Part shown: positions 8,353 to 19,303 of the stretch, in pieces
Layout: each line of letters starts with the position of its first letter
Numbering within the stretch: the stretch's first letter is position 1
Source of the DNA: Providencia rettgeri
GTDB taxonomy: Bacteria; Pseudomonadota; Gammaproteobacteria; Enterobacterales; Enterobacteriaceae
Length of the DNA: 64,000 bases
Assembly: GCF_001874625.1 (NCBI RefSeq)
Contig: NZ_CP017671.1
Coordinates: 3,968,001-4,032,000 of the forward strand
Direction of reading: 5' to 3'
The notes under the pieces: model-generated
Told to the model about the DNA's origin: nothing
Database searches by the model: none
What the model saw: the letters and a program-made list of their open reading frames with translations, nothing else
Program-made: the position numbers and the translations under genes

Positions 8353-9426
8353 ATGATGAAAAAAGTACGTGCAGTTCAATATGGTTGCGGAAAAATGGGT
8401 AAATACCTAATCCGTTACTTACAAGAACATGGCGCTGAAGTTGTGGCAGCTTTTGATATCAATGAAGCTGTAATCGGCAAAGATATAGGCGAAATTGCAG
8501 GAACCACACTAACTGGAGTCAAAGTCCAAGCACTCCATGAAGCAGATAAAACACTCGAAACCTTAAAACCTGATGTTGGGATCATTGCCACACTGAGCAC
8601 GATGGCTGATTTAGAAGATGCATTTTCCTTATTTGCCCGCCACGGTGTTAATGCAATTTCAACTGGAGAGGAAGCGCTTTACCCTTGGAATTCATCACCA
8701 GAAATAACCCAAAAGCTTGATACATTGGCCAAAGAAAATAATTGTACCTTAGCAGGGAGTGGCTACCCAGATATGTATTGGGGAGTGTTGATCGACACCT
8801 TAGCAGGTTCAATGCATAAATTAGTAAAAGTTAAAGGCTCTAGTTGCTATAACGTTGAAGATTACGGTATTGCCTTAGCTGTTGGTCATGGCGCAGGGTT
8901 AACTGTTAATGAATTTAATCAACAAATCGGTAACTACAATGATTTACCATACGACGTTATCTCACAAAAAATTGAAAGCGGTGAATATGCACCTCCGTAC
9001 ATGTGGACGCAAAATGGTTGGTTATGTAGCCGCCTAGGGTTAACCATTACAAGCCAAATTCAGCGCTGTGTTCCACAAATCGCCAAACAAGATACCTATT
9101 CAGACACCTTAAAAATGACTGTCAAAAAAGGGGATGTACTCGGTTTATCAGCTGTTGTGATCACCGAAACAGCAGAAGGCGTTACCCTCGAAACAGAATG
9201 TATTGGTAAAATTTTGACCGCTGATGAATGTGATAAAAATAGCTGGCAATTAATTGGTGAGCCAGATACGTCTATTGAAGTAAATAACCCAGCGACAGTT
9301 GAGTTAACTTGTGCCAATTTAGTCAACCGCATCCCTGCACTGATTAATAGCCCTGCGGGATATACTACGACGGAAAAAATGCCAAATAACGTCTATATGA
9401 CCAAACCAATGCACGAATATTTATAA
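8353..9426 (+). CDS. DapB-fold NAD(P)-dependent dehydrogenase, 2,4-diaminopentanoate dehydrogenase-like
   Basis: A 357-residue protein with a Rossmann nucleotide-binding start (VRAVQYGCGKMGKYLIRYL) like dihydrodipicolinate reductase, but about 90 residues longer and with a different C-terminal domain, as in 2,4-diaminopentanoate dehydrogenase and related amino acid dehydrogenases. The segment AGSGYPDMYWGVLIDTLAGS is the typical middle motif of that group. It stands alone between a tRNA and a terminator, so context gives no pathway; the true lysine-pathway DapB is shorter. Either ATG at 8353 or 8356 could be used. Family placement is moderate, substrate is unknown. Confidence 0.65.
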   Translation: MMKKVRAVQYGCGKMGKYLIRYLQEHGAEVVAAFDINEAVIGKDIGEIAGTTLTGVKVQALHEADKTLETLKPDVGIIATLSTMADLEDAFSLFARHGVNAISTGEEALYPWNSSPEITQKLDTLAKENNCTLAGSGYPDMYWGVLIDTLAGSMHKLVKVKGSSCYNVEDYGIALAVGHGAGLTVNEFNQQIGNYNDLPYDVISQKIESGEYAPPYMWTQNGWLCSRLGLTITSQIQRCVPQIAKQDTYSDTLKMTVKKGDVLGLSAVVITETAEGVTLETECIGKILTADECDKNSWQLIGEPDTSIEVNNPATVELTCANLVNRIPALINSPAGYTTTEKMPNNVYMTKPMHEYL

Positions 9427-9434
9427 GCCTATTT

Positions 9435-9466
9435 AGCCCACCCCAAAACACAGTGGTGGGCTTTTT
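9435..9466 (+). terminator. Intrinsic terminator after the dehydrogenase gene
   Basis: Stem AGCCCACC / GGTGGGCT with a 12-base loop followed by TTTTGG, 9 bp after the stop codon. The acetyltransferase on the other strand converges on it. Confidence 0.8.
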
Positions 9467-9486
9467 GGCCGATTTAATGGCAATCG

Positions 9487-10083
9487 TTAACGGGGCTTGA
9501 CCATTTGCCACTCTAAATGCCGTTTTATCGCGGGCCATTCTGACTCAATAATGCTGTAAATACAGCTATCACGCAGTTCCCCTGTACGAGTGAGCATATG
9601 GTTTCTGAGGACCCCATCAAGTTTTGCTCCCAGACGTTCAATCGCTCTGCGACTTTGTTGATTTAAAAAGTGCGTTCTTAACTCCACAGCAACACAATTT
9701 AATTGTTCAAAAGCATACTGTAATAACAGGTATTTAGCCTCAGTATTAATCGCTGTACGCTGCACTTCTTTACCGTACCATGTCGCGCCAATTTCAACTC
9801 GCCTAACCACACTATCAATACGCAGATAGGAAGTCATACCAACTGCATTACCTGTTTTTTTATCAATAACAACAAAAGGCAACATTTCTTTTTGTTGAAA
9901 CCGCTTAAGACGGTTATCCACATCTTTAGCGACATTTTCAGGTTCAGGGACAGAGGTATACCATAACTTATGTAGCCCATCCTTTTGGATCATAGCAGAC
10001 AACGCTTGATCGTATTGATGAGATAAAAACTCCAAGCGAACGTGTGAACCTTCTAAAGTGATAGTTTGGCAAATTTCTTTCAT
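9487..10083 (-). CDS. GNAT-family N-acetyltransferase, RimJ/RimL type
   Basis: A 198-residue protein of the RimJ/RimL branch of GNAT acetyltransferases, which transfer acetyl from acetyl-CoA to amino groups of proteins or small molecules. Recognisable features are the N-terminal LEGSHVRLEFLS strand, VGMTSYLRID, the IGATWYGKEVQRTAINTEAK segment that follows the acetyl-CoA site, and the late NQQSRRAIERLGAKLDGVLR. Length fits. It is convergent with the upstream-numbered dehydrogenase gene and divergent from fadH, with no operon partner. Substrate cannot be predicted. Confidence 0.8.
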   Translation of the reverse strand: MKEICQTITLEGSHVRLEFLSHQYDQALSAMIQKDGLHKLWYTSVPEPENVAKDVDNRLKRFQQKEMLPFVVIDKKTGNAVGMTSYLRIDSVVRRVEIGATWYGKEVQRTAINTEAKYLLLQYAFEQLNCVAVELRTHFLNQQSRRAIERLGAKLDGVLRNHMLTRTGELRDSCIYSIIESEWPAIKRHLEWQMVKPR

Positions 10084-10280
10084 AGGCTGTGAGTTCCTGA
10101 CAAGTAAATGTTGATTGTGCGTGAATATTAATTTGAATGTTATTGATAATTTATTTTTATGACAAAATAATAAATTTCTCCGCTATATTTAGATTAACTC
10201 CGCACTTTTAATTAAAAGTCATGATAAAAATCACAAAAAATTAACATTATTACCAATTCATCATCCCATTAGGCTACAGT

Positions 10281-12347
<2,067 letters not shown>

Positions 12348-12354
12348 CTTCTTC

Positions 12355-12389
12355 CCCCTTGTGCTAAGCCATTAGCTTAAGGGGCTTTT
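12355..12389 (+). terminator. Intrinsic terminator after fadH
   Basis: Imperfect hairpin CCCCTTGTGCTAA / TTAGCTTAAGGGG followed by CTTTTC, 8 bp after the fadH stop codon. Confidence 0.6.
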
Positions 12390-12451
12390 CTGTGCCCCAA
12401 CTTTAAGCTCAACCTGACTATCTACTCTTATCTGACTTTAATAATTCAAAC

Positions 12452-12466
12452 TGTTATGTTATAACA
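12452..12466 (+). promoter_or_regulatory. Zur operator before folE2
   Basis: TGTTATGTTATAACA matches the gammaproteobacterial Zur core TGTTATANTATAACA in all but one defined position, and the flanks (AAAC / TCTC) agree partly with the full 23-bp site. It lies 32 bp before the folE2 start, where zinc-loaded Zur would repress. Zur boxes before folE2 are well known in other bacteria. Confidence 0.8.
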
Positions 12467-12497
12467 TCTCATTATTTCATGGATAATTTGAGGCTTT

Positions 12498-13415
12498 ATG
12501 ACACTTTCAACTGAATTACTCTCTTCTGTTTTGCCTGACGCACAAGCACAAAATGACACTCACAGTAATATCAAGCTTGACTGGGTTGGAATGACAGGGA
12601 TTGCTTTGCCCATTGAAATTGAAAGCCGCCCAGTTAATGCGACTATCGATATTGGCGTTGATCTACAAGGGCAAAAAGGGGTCCACATGTCTCGTCTCTA
12701 TCAAATATTGGATGGCCTAACACAAAATGAACTGACGCCAGATTTAATAAAGCAAACATTAGAACAAGTATTATTGTCGCATCAAACTATTTCATCGAAG
12801 GCTCATATCCGATTTTATGGTGATATTTTATTATCGCGCCGTTCGTTAGTATCAGCTCAATTTGGTTGGAAAGCCTATCCGTTTGAAATTTCAGCATCAT
12901 TTGATAAGTCACTATCCCTTTATTTGAAAGTCGGAGTCCCCTATTCATCAACTTGCCCAAGCTCTGCCGCACTCAGCAGCCAAGTTATGCAACAACAGTT
13001 TGCGATTGATTTTGATGATACAGAACAAACATTAACTCAATCTCAAGTCCTTGATTGGTTGATTAAACAAGGGGTCCCAGCAATACCACACAGTCAACGC
13101 AGTTGGGCATGGGTAACCATCAAGCTAAAAACAACTTATAAAGAGCTTCCTATTATTGAGTTAATCAACCAAATCGAAAATATTCTTTCCACCCCAGTAC
13201 AAACGGTGGTGAAACGTAAAGATGAACAAGCTTTTGCTATTGTTAATGGGCAGAACTTGATGTTTTGTGAAGATGCCGCTCGTAAACTAGTGAATGCCTT
13301 TCGCCATCAATGCCAATTTGACGAAGCGACGATCCACATTGATCACCAAGAAAGCTTACATGCCCATAATGCGATTGCCCACACACAATGGAAACGGAGT
13401 CTGTATGTTGCGTAA
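12498..13415 (+). CDS. folE2: Zinc-independent GTP cyclohydrolase IB, FolE2
   Basis: A 305-residue GTP cyclohydrolase of type IB, which makes dihydroneopterin triphosphate from GTP for folate synthesis and, unlike FolE (IA), does not depend on zinc. Typical segments are DWVGMTGIALPIEI, QKGVHMSRLYQ (metal and substrate region) and the conserved Cys in SSTCPSSAALS. The Zur box upstream fits the accepted view that FolE2 replaces zinc-requiring FolE during zinc starvation. It overlaps the next gene by 11 bp and both clearly form one operon. Confidence 0.93.
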   Translation: MTLSTELLSSVLPDAQAQNDTHSNIKLDWVGMTGIALPIEIESRPVNATIDIGVDLQGQKGVHMSRLYQILDGLTQNELTPDLIKQTLEQVLLSHQTISSKAHIRFYGDILLSRRSLVSAQFGWKAYPFEISASFDKSLSLYLKVGVPYSSTCPSSAALSSQVMQQQFAIDFDDTEQTLTQSQVLDWLIKQGVPAIPHSQRSWAWVTIKLKTTYKELPIIELINQIENILSTPVQTVVKRKDEQAFAIVNGQNLMFCEDAARKLVNAFRHQCQFDEATIHIDHQESLHAHNAIAHTQWKRSLYVA

Positions 13416-13965
13416 AAACCCATCGGGGCACTCGCCTGTTGTATCGGAAAAAGCATATATTGACCCTACCGCCATTATCTGCGGTAAAGTGATTATTGAA
13501 GATTATGTTTACGTTGGTCCATATGCCGTGATCCGTGCTGATGAACTCAATGAAAATGCAGATATGTCCCCCATCGTGATCGGCTCACACTCAAATATTC
13601 AAGATGGGGTGGTAATTCACTCAAAAAGTGGCGCGGGTGTACAAATTGGCTCACACACATCGATTGCGCACCGAGCAATTGTCCATGGCCCTTGTGAAAT
13701 TGCTGAGCGCGTGTTTATTGGCTTTAATAGCGTTTTATTTAACTGCAAAATTGGTAAAAACAGTGTGATCCGCTATAACGCAGTCGTCGATGGCTTAACA
13801 CTGCCGGATGGTTTATATATTCCGTCATGCATACATGTGAACGCATACAGTGATTTATCGGCATTCAACCAAGTTGATCACGCTTCATTGCAATTCTCTG
13901 AAGAGGTCGCAACTACGAACATTCAACTTGTTGAAGGCTACCGTCGTCTACGTAATGAGTTTTAA
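13405..13965 (+). CDS. Cam-type gamma-carbonic anhydrase in the Zur operon
   Basis: A 186-residue left-handed beta-helix protein. It keeps the three metal-binding histidines of Methanosarcina Cam in recognisable context: GVVIH, SIAH and IVHGPCE, followed by FIGFNSVLFNCKIG and the LPDGLYIP turn. Gamma-carbonic anhydrases hydrate CO2 and can use iron or cobalt instead of zinc, which suits a zinc-starvation backup. I place the start at ATG 13405, preceded by GGAGT and overlapping folE2 by 11 bp; an earlier ATG at 13294 lies deep inside folE2 and has no support. Enzyme activity is inferred. Confidence 0.85.
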   Translation: MLRKNPSGHSPVVSEKAYIDPTAIICGKVIIEDYVYVGPYAVIRADELNENADMSPIVIGSHSNIQDGVVIHSKSGAGVQIGSHTSIAHRAIVHGPCEIAERVFIGFNSVLFNCKIGKNSVIRYNAVVDGLTLPDGLYIPSCIHVNAYSDLSAFNQVDHASLQFSEEVATTNIQLVEGYRRLRNEF

Positions 13966-13989
13966 ATCTATAAGCTGTTAAAACAATAA

Positions 13990-14023
13990 GGGTAGAGTTT
14001 GCTTTCGCAGCCTCTACCCTATT
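13990..14023. terminator. Bidirectional terminator between the folE2 operon and sstT
   Basis: Stem GGGTAGAG / CTCTACCC around a 14-base loop in the 77-bp gap between two convergent genes, with modest T-rich tails on both strands. Confidence 0.65.
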
Positions 14024-14042
14024 TATCTAAATTCAGGAACAC

Positions 14043-15296
14043 TTAATCACGATGAGATAACTGCGCTTCTGAATTTGCCAGTCTATCATCTTCGGCTAAG
14101 CAGACTGCAGCTGTGAAAAGGACATCAGTTGAAGAGTTAAGCCCCGTTTCCACTGAGTCTTGCAATACCCCAATCATCACACCAACAGCAACGACTTGCA
14201 TGGCAACTTCATTCGAAATCCCAAACATGTTACATGCTAATGGGATAAGCAATAACGACCCGCCAGCAACCCCAGAAGCACCGCAAGCACAGACAGCAGC
14301 AACAACACTTAGCAACAGAGCTGTTGGAATATCAACAGGGATACCGAGTGTATGTACAGCGGCTAAAGTCAATACAGTGATTGTCACTGCAGCACCCGCC
14401 ATATTAATGGTTGCACCTAATGGGATCGAAACAGAATAGGTATCTTCGTGAAGGTTCATACGGCGACACATTGCCATATTAACAGGTATATTGGCCGCAG
14501 AACTACGCGTAAAGAAGGCAGTTACACCACTTTCACGCAGGCAGGCAAATACCAAGGGGAATGGATTACGCCTAATTTTCCAATAAACAATCAATGGGTT
14601 AACAACAAGTGCCACAACTAACATACAACCAACTAATACCGCTAGGACATGGATATAACCTTTTAAGGTTTCAAAACCAGTTGTTGCGATGGTAGAAGCG
14701 ACCAAACCAAAAATCCCCACTGGTGCTAAACGGATCACAACGCGTACTAACTGAGTCACCGCATTAGAGAAATCATGCACTAAATTCTTTGTTGTATCGT
14801 TGGCATGACGCAATGCAATACCAAGCCCAATCGCCCATGCCAAAATACCAACATAGTTACCTTTAATTAATGCATCGATAGGGTTAGCAAAGATATTGAT
14901 CAGTAAGCCTTTTAAAACTTCAGCAATATTACTTGGGGGGTTTAATTGAGAGTCTCCCACCACTAAAACTAAGTTAGATGGGAAAATGAAAGAACCAATG
15001 ACTGCGACAACCGCGGCAAAAAAAGTCCCCAAGATATACAGAACCAGTATCGGTTTTATATTGGTTTTTTGCCCTTGACGATGATTCGCAATTGACGACA
15101 TGACTAATACCCAGACCAACACGGGAGCGACTGCTTTCAACGCGCTAACAAATAGGTCGCCTAGTAGGGCAACATTTTTCGCCGCTGAAGGCCATAACCA
15201 TGCCAGTAAGATACCTGCGATCAAACCAACCAGTATCTGCTTGACTAGACTACCTTGGCTAATTACTCGCCATAACCCTGTTTTATTTGTATCCAT
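14043..15296 (-). CDS. sstT: Sodium/serine-threonine symporter SstT
   Basis: A 417-residue inner-membrane carrier of the dicarboxylate/amino acid:cation symporter family that imports serine and threonine with sodium. The start [20 protein letters not shown], the [17 protein letters not shown] serine-rich loop and the [20 protein letters not shown] segment near the C-terminus are those of SstT. Eight or more hydrophobic segments and two re-entrant loops fit the family. In E. coli sstT and alx are also neighbours, and here both lie on the same strand 266 bp apart. Confidence 0.95.
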   Translation of the reverse strand: MDTNKTGLWRVISQGSLVKQILVGLIAGILLAWLWPSAAKNVALLGDLFVSALKAVAPVLVWVLVMSSIANHRQGQKTNIKPILVLYILGTFFAAVVAVIGSFIFPSNLVLVVGDSQLNPPSNIAEVLKGLLINIFANPIDALIKGNYVGILAWAIGLGIALRHANDTTKNLVHDFSNAVTQLVRVVIRLAPVGIFGLVASTIATTGFETLKGYIHVLAVLVGCMLVVALVVNPLIVYWKIRRNPFPLVFACLRESGVTAFFTRSSAANIPVNMAMCRRMNLHEDTYSVSIPLGATINMAGAAVTITVLTLAAVHTLGIPVDIPTALLLSVVAAVCACGASGVAGGSLLLIPLACNMFGISNEVAMQVVAVGVMIGVLQDSVETGLNSSTDVLFTAAVCLAEDDRLANSEAQLSHRD

Positions 15297-15513
15297 AGTA
15301 GACCTATATTAGTTATCTTTATTAGGAATTAAATGTGTTTGCACAGCAAGTATAAGGAATAATAGTCGCCTGAAAAGGCAATTATTCAAAATATACACAA
15401 TGATTGACTTTATTTAACAAACATTTTACACATCTGTGATCTCAATAGAGTTTTGTTTCTTAAAGTAGAATAGAGAATTTTAAAATGAGTGAATACTTTC
15501 AGAAGGTTAAAAC

Positions 15514-15545
15514 AAAAAAAGCCCCCGACTTTCCAGCGGAGGCTT
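15514..15545 (-). terminator. Intrinsic terminator after alx
   Basis: On the minus strand the hairpin GAAGCCTCCGC / CGGGGGCTT is followed by TTTTTTTGTT, 18 bp after the alx stop codon. Confidence 0.8.
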
Positions 15546-15562
15546 CAACTAAAACCACTAAA

Positions 15563-16522
15563 TTAACTTTTGGCTTCGTTTCGTTTATTAACAATTGTAT
15601 TAATAATTAACGTTATAACTAGTATGGACGCAATAACCCCAAGAGAAATAGCCGTTGGAATATGAAAAATATCAATTAACAGCATTTTTATACCGATAAA
15701 GCTTAAAATGACCGCTAAACCGTATTTGAGCATTGAGAACTTTTCTGCCACACCAGCTAATAAAAAGTACATCGCACGTAGCCCTAAAATAGCAAATAGG
15801 TTCGATGTTAAGACAATGAACGGGTCAGTTGTTACCGCAAAAATAGCGGGTATGCTATCAACCGCAAATATCACATCACTAATTTCAACTAAAATTAGCA
15901 CTAAAATTAATGGGGTTGCGAACAATATCCCATTCTTTTTAATAAAGAATTTTTCCCCATGTAATTCATCGGTCATACGTAAATGTGAGCGCACCCATTT
16001 GACCAGAGGTTTATCCGTAATAGGGGAATCGTCCTCTTTAGCAAATGCCATTTTAAGCCCGGTAAATAATAAAAACAGGCCAAATACATATAAAATCCAG
16101 CTAAATTGCGTAACTAACCAACTACCAGCAAAAATCATAATCGTACGCAATACGATGGCACCCAGTACACCGTACACAAGGACACGACGTTGTAAATTTG
16201 CTGGAATAGCAAAATAACTAAAGAGCATTAACCAGACAAATACATTATCTATCGCTAATGCTTTTTCTAATAAATAACCGGTTAAAAATGCGATAGTTTG
16301 GTTATCAGCAAACTCACGCCCCACGTTATCATTAAGATACCACCAAAACCCTGCGGCAAAGAGTAATGAAAGTGTCACCCATACAATACTCCAAGCAGCC
16401 GCTTGCTTCATCGACATGGCTTGGCCTTTATGTTTTCCCTGCCAAAACAAATCGATAAGTAACATGAGTAAAATAATAACTGCAAAACTACCCCATAAAA
16501 CAGGGTTACCGACTGAATGCAT
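15563..16522 (-). CDS. alx: TerC-family manganese exporter Alx
   Basis: A 319-residue integral membrane protein of the TerC family, with about nine hydrophobic segments. Conserved acidic motifs for metal transport are visible in [17 protein letters not shown] and [21 protein letters not shown]. coli Alx is alkali- and manganese-induced and exports Mn2+. Identification is supported by the neighbour sstT and by the yybP-ykoY riboswitch in the leader. The ATG at 16522 is preceded by AAGGGATAGG and lies directly after a terminator hairpin in the leader. Confidence 0.93.
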   Translation of the reverse strand: MHSVGNPVLWGSFAVIILLMLLIDLFWQGKHKGQAMSMKQAAAWSIVWVTLSLLFAAGFWWYLNDNVGREFADNQTIAFLTGYLLEKALAIDNVFVWLMLFSYFAIPANLQRRVLVYGVLGAIVLRTIMIFAGSWLVTQFSWILYVFGLFLLFTGLKMAFAKEDDSPITDKPLVKWVRSHLRMTDELHGEKFFIKKNGILFATPLILVLILVEISDVIFAVDSIPAIFAVTTDPFIVLTSNLFAILGLRAMYFLLAGVAEKFSMLKYGLAVILSFIGIKMLLIDIFHIPTAISLGVIASILVITLIINTIVNKRNEAKS

Positions 16523-16532
16523 TTTCCTATCC

Positions 16533-16576
16533 CTTAAAAAACAAAAAACGGCTGATATCCAGAAGACATCAGCCGC
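16533..16576 (-). terminator. Leader terminator between riboswitch and alx
   Basis: On the minus strand CGGCTGATgtc and ATCAGCCG form a hairpin followed directly by TTTTTTGTTTTTT, ending about 11 bp before the alx start codon. Its place between aptamer and coding region makes it a likely expression platform for transcription attenuation. Confidence 0.75.
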
Positions 16577-16622
16577 TTAAAATTGTTTAACCTCAAGGAG
16601 TTATCTATTGGTTGTAAATTAT

Positions 16623-16759
16623 GAGCAAACCTCGCCTTCTGGCAAGGTCTCACTTACAACACAAATTACCTGAGATTAGGAAACTGTGGTGCTCGGCTAC
16701 CGGGTGTAATTTGTACACCGTAATGACGATAAACCGACAAGAAGAAGTTACTCCCCTTT
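16623..16759 (-). promoter_or_regulatory. yybP-ykoY manganese riboswitch of alx
   Basis: Read on the minus strand, the leader contains the hallmark blocks of this riboswitch: GGGGAGTAAC at the 5' side, CGTCATTACG, CCCGGTAGCCGAGCACCA, then GTAAGTGAGACCTTGCC with a hairpin AGACCTTGCC / GGCGAGGTTT closing the 3' side. The same blocks occur in the E. coli alx leader (PRE element), which binds Mn2+. Binding Mn2+ should favour alx expression. The aptamer is followed by about 45 bp and the terminator hairpin at 16533-16576. Confidence 0.9.
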
Positions 16760-16770
16760 GCTATGGCGAT

Positions 16771-16799
16771 AAGATACGGTAAATAATCTTAAAATGCAA
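16771..16799 (-). promoter_or_regulatory. Promoter of the alx leader
   Basis: On the minus strand TTGCAT (16799-16794) and TATCTT (16776-16771) are spaced by 17 bp, placing the transcript start a few bases before the riboswitch aptamer. Confidence 0.65.
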
Positions 16800-17137
16800 T
16801 AATTAGCAACGAGGGTTTTATCACTCTTTTTTCACATTAAAAAATGAAAGAACAATCATATTTCACATTTATCATCTAAATAATAGGTTAAAAGCGGGTT
16901 TTAAGCACTTTAAACCTGTATACAATGAGCGATAAATTGTAAAAATAAGCCAAAACTTAAATGAATTCTAAAAATAAGCTTAAAATTTACTGTTTAGTTA
17001 TTTTCTGTTTTGTTAAAGTGAGCGTGCTTTACACTAACAGCCTGAGGAAACAACACTTTCACTTTGGCATTCACTTAATCCATTTCTCCCTGCCCAACAA
17101 CAAGTTTGTTGCTGTTATTGCCGTTTAGGAAACATTA
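16800..17137 (+). other. Intergenic region between divergent alx and yqjA
   Basis: This 338-bp stretch is A+T-rich and holds no supportable gene. It must carry the yqjA promoter; I could not identify a convincing sigma-70 pair or CpxR box by eye. A short inverted element AACAACAAGTTTGTTGCTGTT lies near 17096-17116. Confidence 0.5.
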
Positions 17138-17806
17138 ATGGAATTAGTTAAAGAACTTTTTTTTGCCCTTTGGCACCAAGATTATGTCACCCTGTCTAAC
17201 CCCGCGTTAGTCTGGTCGATTTACTTCATGCTGTTCGCTATCTTGTTTCTTGAAAACGGGGTTTTGCCTGCGGCTTTTTTACCTGGCGATAGCTTATTGA
17301 TTCTAGTCGGTGTGCTCATCGCTAAAGGTACGCTAAGTTATCCACTGACGATCGCAATTTTAACTGCCGGGGCAAGCTTAGGCTGCTGGGTTGGTTATAT
17401 ACAAGGGCGATGGTTAGGGAATACACGCTTAGTTAAAGGGTGGCTTGCACATTTACCAGAACACTACCACCAGCGCGCATATGGGCTTTTCCATCGCCAT
17501 GGCCTCGCTGCATTATTAGTTGGCCGTTTTTTAGCCTTCGTCAGAACATTATTACCCACCATCGCGGGCCTTGCAGGTTTGCAGAATGGCCGTTTCCAAG
17601 TCTTTAACTGGCTAAGTGGTCTACTATGGGTTCTGATTTTAACCGCTATTGGCTATGGGTTTGGTAAAAGCCCTATTTTCCTGCAGTATGAACATCATAT
17701 TATGAATGTGTTGATGTTAATCCCTGTGGGTCTGCTGATTATAGGTTTAATCGGTAGTATTGCTGTTGTTGTAAAGAAAAAACTCTCAAGCAAAAAAGCA
17801 AACTAA
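17138..17806 (+). CDS. yqjA: DedA-family membrane protein YqjA
   Basis: A 222-residue DedA/SNARE-associated-fold inner-membrane protein. The family signature is present as [20 protein letters not shown] and [20 protein letters not shown], containing the acidic and arginine residues needed in E. coli YqjA/YghB, which act as proton-dependent transporters or lipid flippases required for cell division and drug and alkali tolerance. The downstream order yqjD-yqjE-yqjK-yqjF matches E. coli and separates it from the paralogue yghB. The E. coli partner mzrA is absent; a terminator follows directly. Confidence 0.92.
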   Translation: MELVKELFFALWHQDYVTLSNPALVWSIYFMLFAILFLENGVLPAAFLPGDSLLILVGVLIAKGTLSYPLTIAILTAGASLGCWVGYIQGRWLGNTRLVKGWLAHLPEHYHQRAYGLFHRHGLAALLVGRFLAFVRTLLPTIAGLAGLQNGRFQVFNWLSGLLWVLILTAIGYGFGKSPIFLQYEHHIMNVLMLIPVGLLIIGLIGSIAVVVKKKLSSKKAN

Positions 17807-17813
17807 ATCTACG

Positions 17814-17842
17814 ATGGGGGTCTATTAGCCCCCATATTTTTA
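17814..17842 (+). terminator. Intrinsic terminator after yqjA
   Basis: Stem ATGGGGG / CCCCCAT with an 8-base loop followed by ATTTTTAG, 8 bp after the yqjA stop codon. Confidence 0.85.
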
Positions 17843-18042
17843 GTTTTACTTTTATTTACCCTCTGTTAATTTATCAAAGAGTTACCTCCTTAACTCCTTG
17901 ATAAAAAACTATTCTTAATCATTTCATTATGTAAATTTTCCTTTGTTACATACACTTGGCCTAAATAATCCATTGCACTTAGTACAAAAAAAGCTATTGT
18001 TAATACAGCAATTACGATTTTTCTATTAACAGGAGGTTGTAC

Positions 18043-18348
18043 ATGTCAGCTAACCATTCATCAGAAGACTTACGTGCGGAATTACGGGCTTTAGCAGATT
18101 CTCTGGAAGCGGTACTCAATGATACCGGTGAAAAATCGAAAGAAGAGATTGAAAGCCTAAAATCCAAGGCAAAAGATGCATTGTGTTCATCACGCGCTAA
18201 ACTCAGCCAAACCACTGAGCGGATCACAGAACAAACCAAGGAAATCGCGGGACGAGCGGATAACTATGTGAAGGAAAACCCGTGGACAGGCATCGGTATT
18301 GGTGCAGCCGTCGGGGTTGTTCTTGGCGTATTACTCGCTAAACGTTAA
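18043..18348 (+). CDS. yqjD: Ribosome-associated membrane protein YqjD
   Basis: A 101-residue DUF883/ElaB-type protein: a long charged helical region (residues 5-75) and a single C-terminal membrane helix with the glycine-rich WTGIGIGAAVGVVLGVLLAKR end. E. coli YqjD anchors stationary-phase ribosomes to the inner membrane. I choose ATG 18043 because AGGAGG (18031-18036) lies at ideal distance; a TTG six bases earlier overlaps that spacing. First gene of the yqjDEK cluster. Confidence 0.92.
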   Translation: MSANHSSEDLRAELRALADSLEAVLNDTGEKSKEEIESLKSKAKDALCSSRAKLSQTTERITEQTKEIAGRADNYVKENPWTGIGIGAAVGVVLGVLLAKR

Positions 18349-18354
18349 TCGTAT

Positions 18355-18762
18355 ATGGAACAAAACCAACAACGTCAGGGCCCCGGGAAAGGGGTCCTTG
18401 AAATATTGCAACGTATCGCAAGTATCACTGTGAATGTTGTTGAAACTCGTCTTCAGCTTATTGCCGTTGAGCTTGAAGAGGAGAAAATCAACTTTATTCA
18501 ACTATTACTGTTAGTTGGGCTAGCTCTCCTATTTACTGCTTTTGGTTTGATGTGTTTAATCGGTTTAATCTTTTGGTCAGTCGACCCCGTCTATCGCTAT
18601 CAAGCACTGGCAATGACAACAGGGAGTCTGATCATACTCGCTATTATTTTTGCCCTTTGGGCATTAAAAAAAGCGAAGCAATCAACGTTATTGGGTTCTA
18701 CTCGAGAGCAGTTAAGCCAAGATGCTAATGCTTTAGCGGGAAAGGATAATGAGCAGAAATAA
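18355..18762 (+). CDS. yqjE: Membrane protein YqjE
   Basis: A 135-residue phage-holin-superfamily (PF07332-like) membrane protein. A helical N-terminal part (VLEILQRIASITVNVVETRL) precedes two membrane segments, about residues 47-75 and 82-105. It begins 6 bp after yqjD and overlaps yqjK by 14 bp, so the three are translated from one message. Function is not known in E. coli; co-expression with ribosome-anchoring YqjD suggests a stationary-phase envelope role. Confidence 0.9.
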   Translation: MEQNQQRQGPGKGVLEILQRIASITVNVVETRLQLIAVELEEEKINFIQLLLLVGLALLFTAFGLMCLIGLIFWSVDPVYRYQALAMTTGSLIILAIIFALWALKKAKQSTLLGSTREQLSQDANALAGKDNEQK

Positions 18763-19048
18763 GCGCCAATTATTAGCCACCAAAAAACAAATGTTAATCA
18801 AAAGGATTGAGCAGCAACGGAGTGACCTTGCTGCTTCTTCTAAAGATTGGCTACAAACCACTGAACGCTACGACCGCACATGGAAATTTTTTATTACCTT
18901 CCGCCCTCTGTTTATTGCCGCAACAGGAATACTGTCAATCTACTCATTGAAAAAGCCTCAAAAACTTTTACGGTTAGGTAAAAAAGCACTCACAATTTGG
19001 AGTTTGGCTCGAACAGTACAAAGCACCCTCAACGCAAGTAAAAAATAA
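18749..19048 (+). CDS. yqjK: YqjK-like protein
   Basis: A basic 99-residue protein of the YqjK family, with a charged helical N-terminus (KRQLLATKKQMLIKRIEQQR) and a moderately hydrophobic stretch near residues 50-65. It overlaps the end of yqjE by 14 bp as in E. coli. No biochemical function is known; position is the best evidence for identity. Confidence 0.85.
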   Translation: MSRNKRQLLATKKQMLIKRIEQQRSDLAASSKDWLQTTERYDRTWKFFITFRPLFIAATGILSIYSLKKPQKLLRLGKKALTIWSLARTVQSTLNASKK

Positions 19049-19303
19049 TCCTCTATTTTGAAATCAATTAATCGCTATAGGTTAATAAAAACCCCCTTTC
19101 CTGAAATCAACTCCAACAATTTATTTATCATTCAATTTTTTTGTACTTGTTTGTTAATAAGCTTTGCTTTTTATTGAATAAATAAATCACTACTATAAGT
19201 GCATCAAATGTTTTCTTACCTATTAGTGCTGAAAACAACACTACAAAGCGACATATATCGCAATTTAATAAAATTTAATAGCTTATTAGTCTGGAGAGTC
19301 TCG

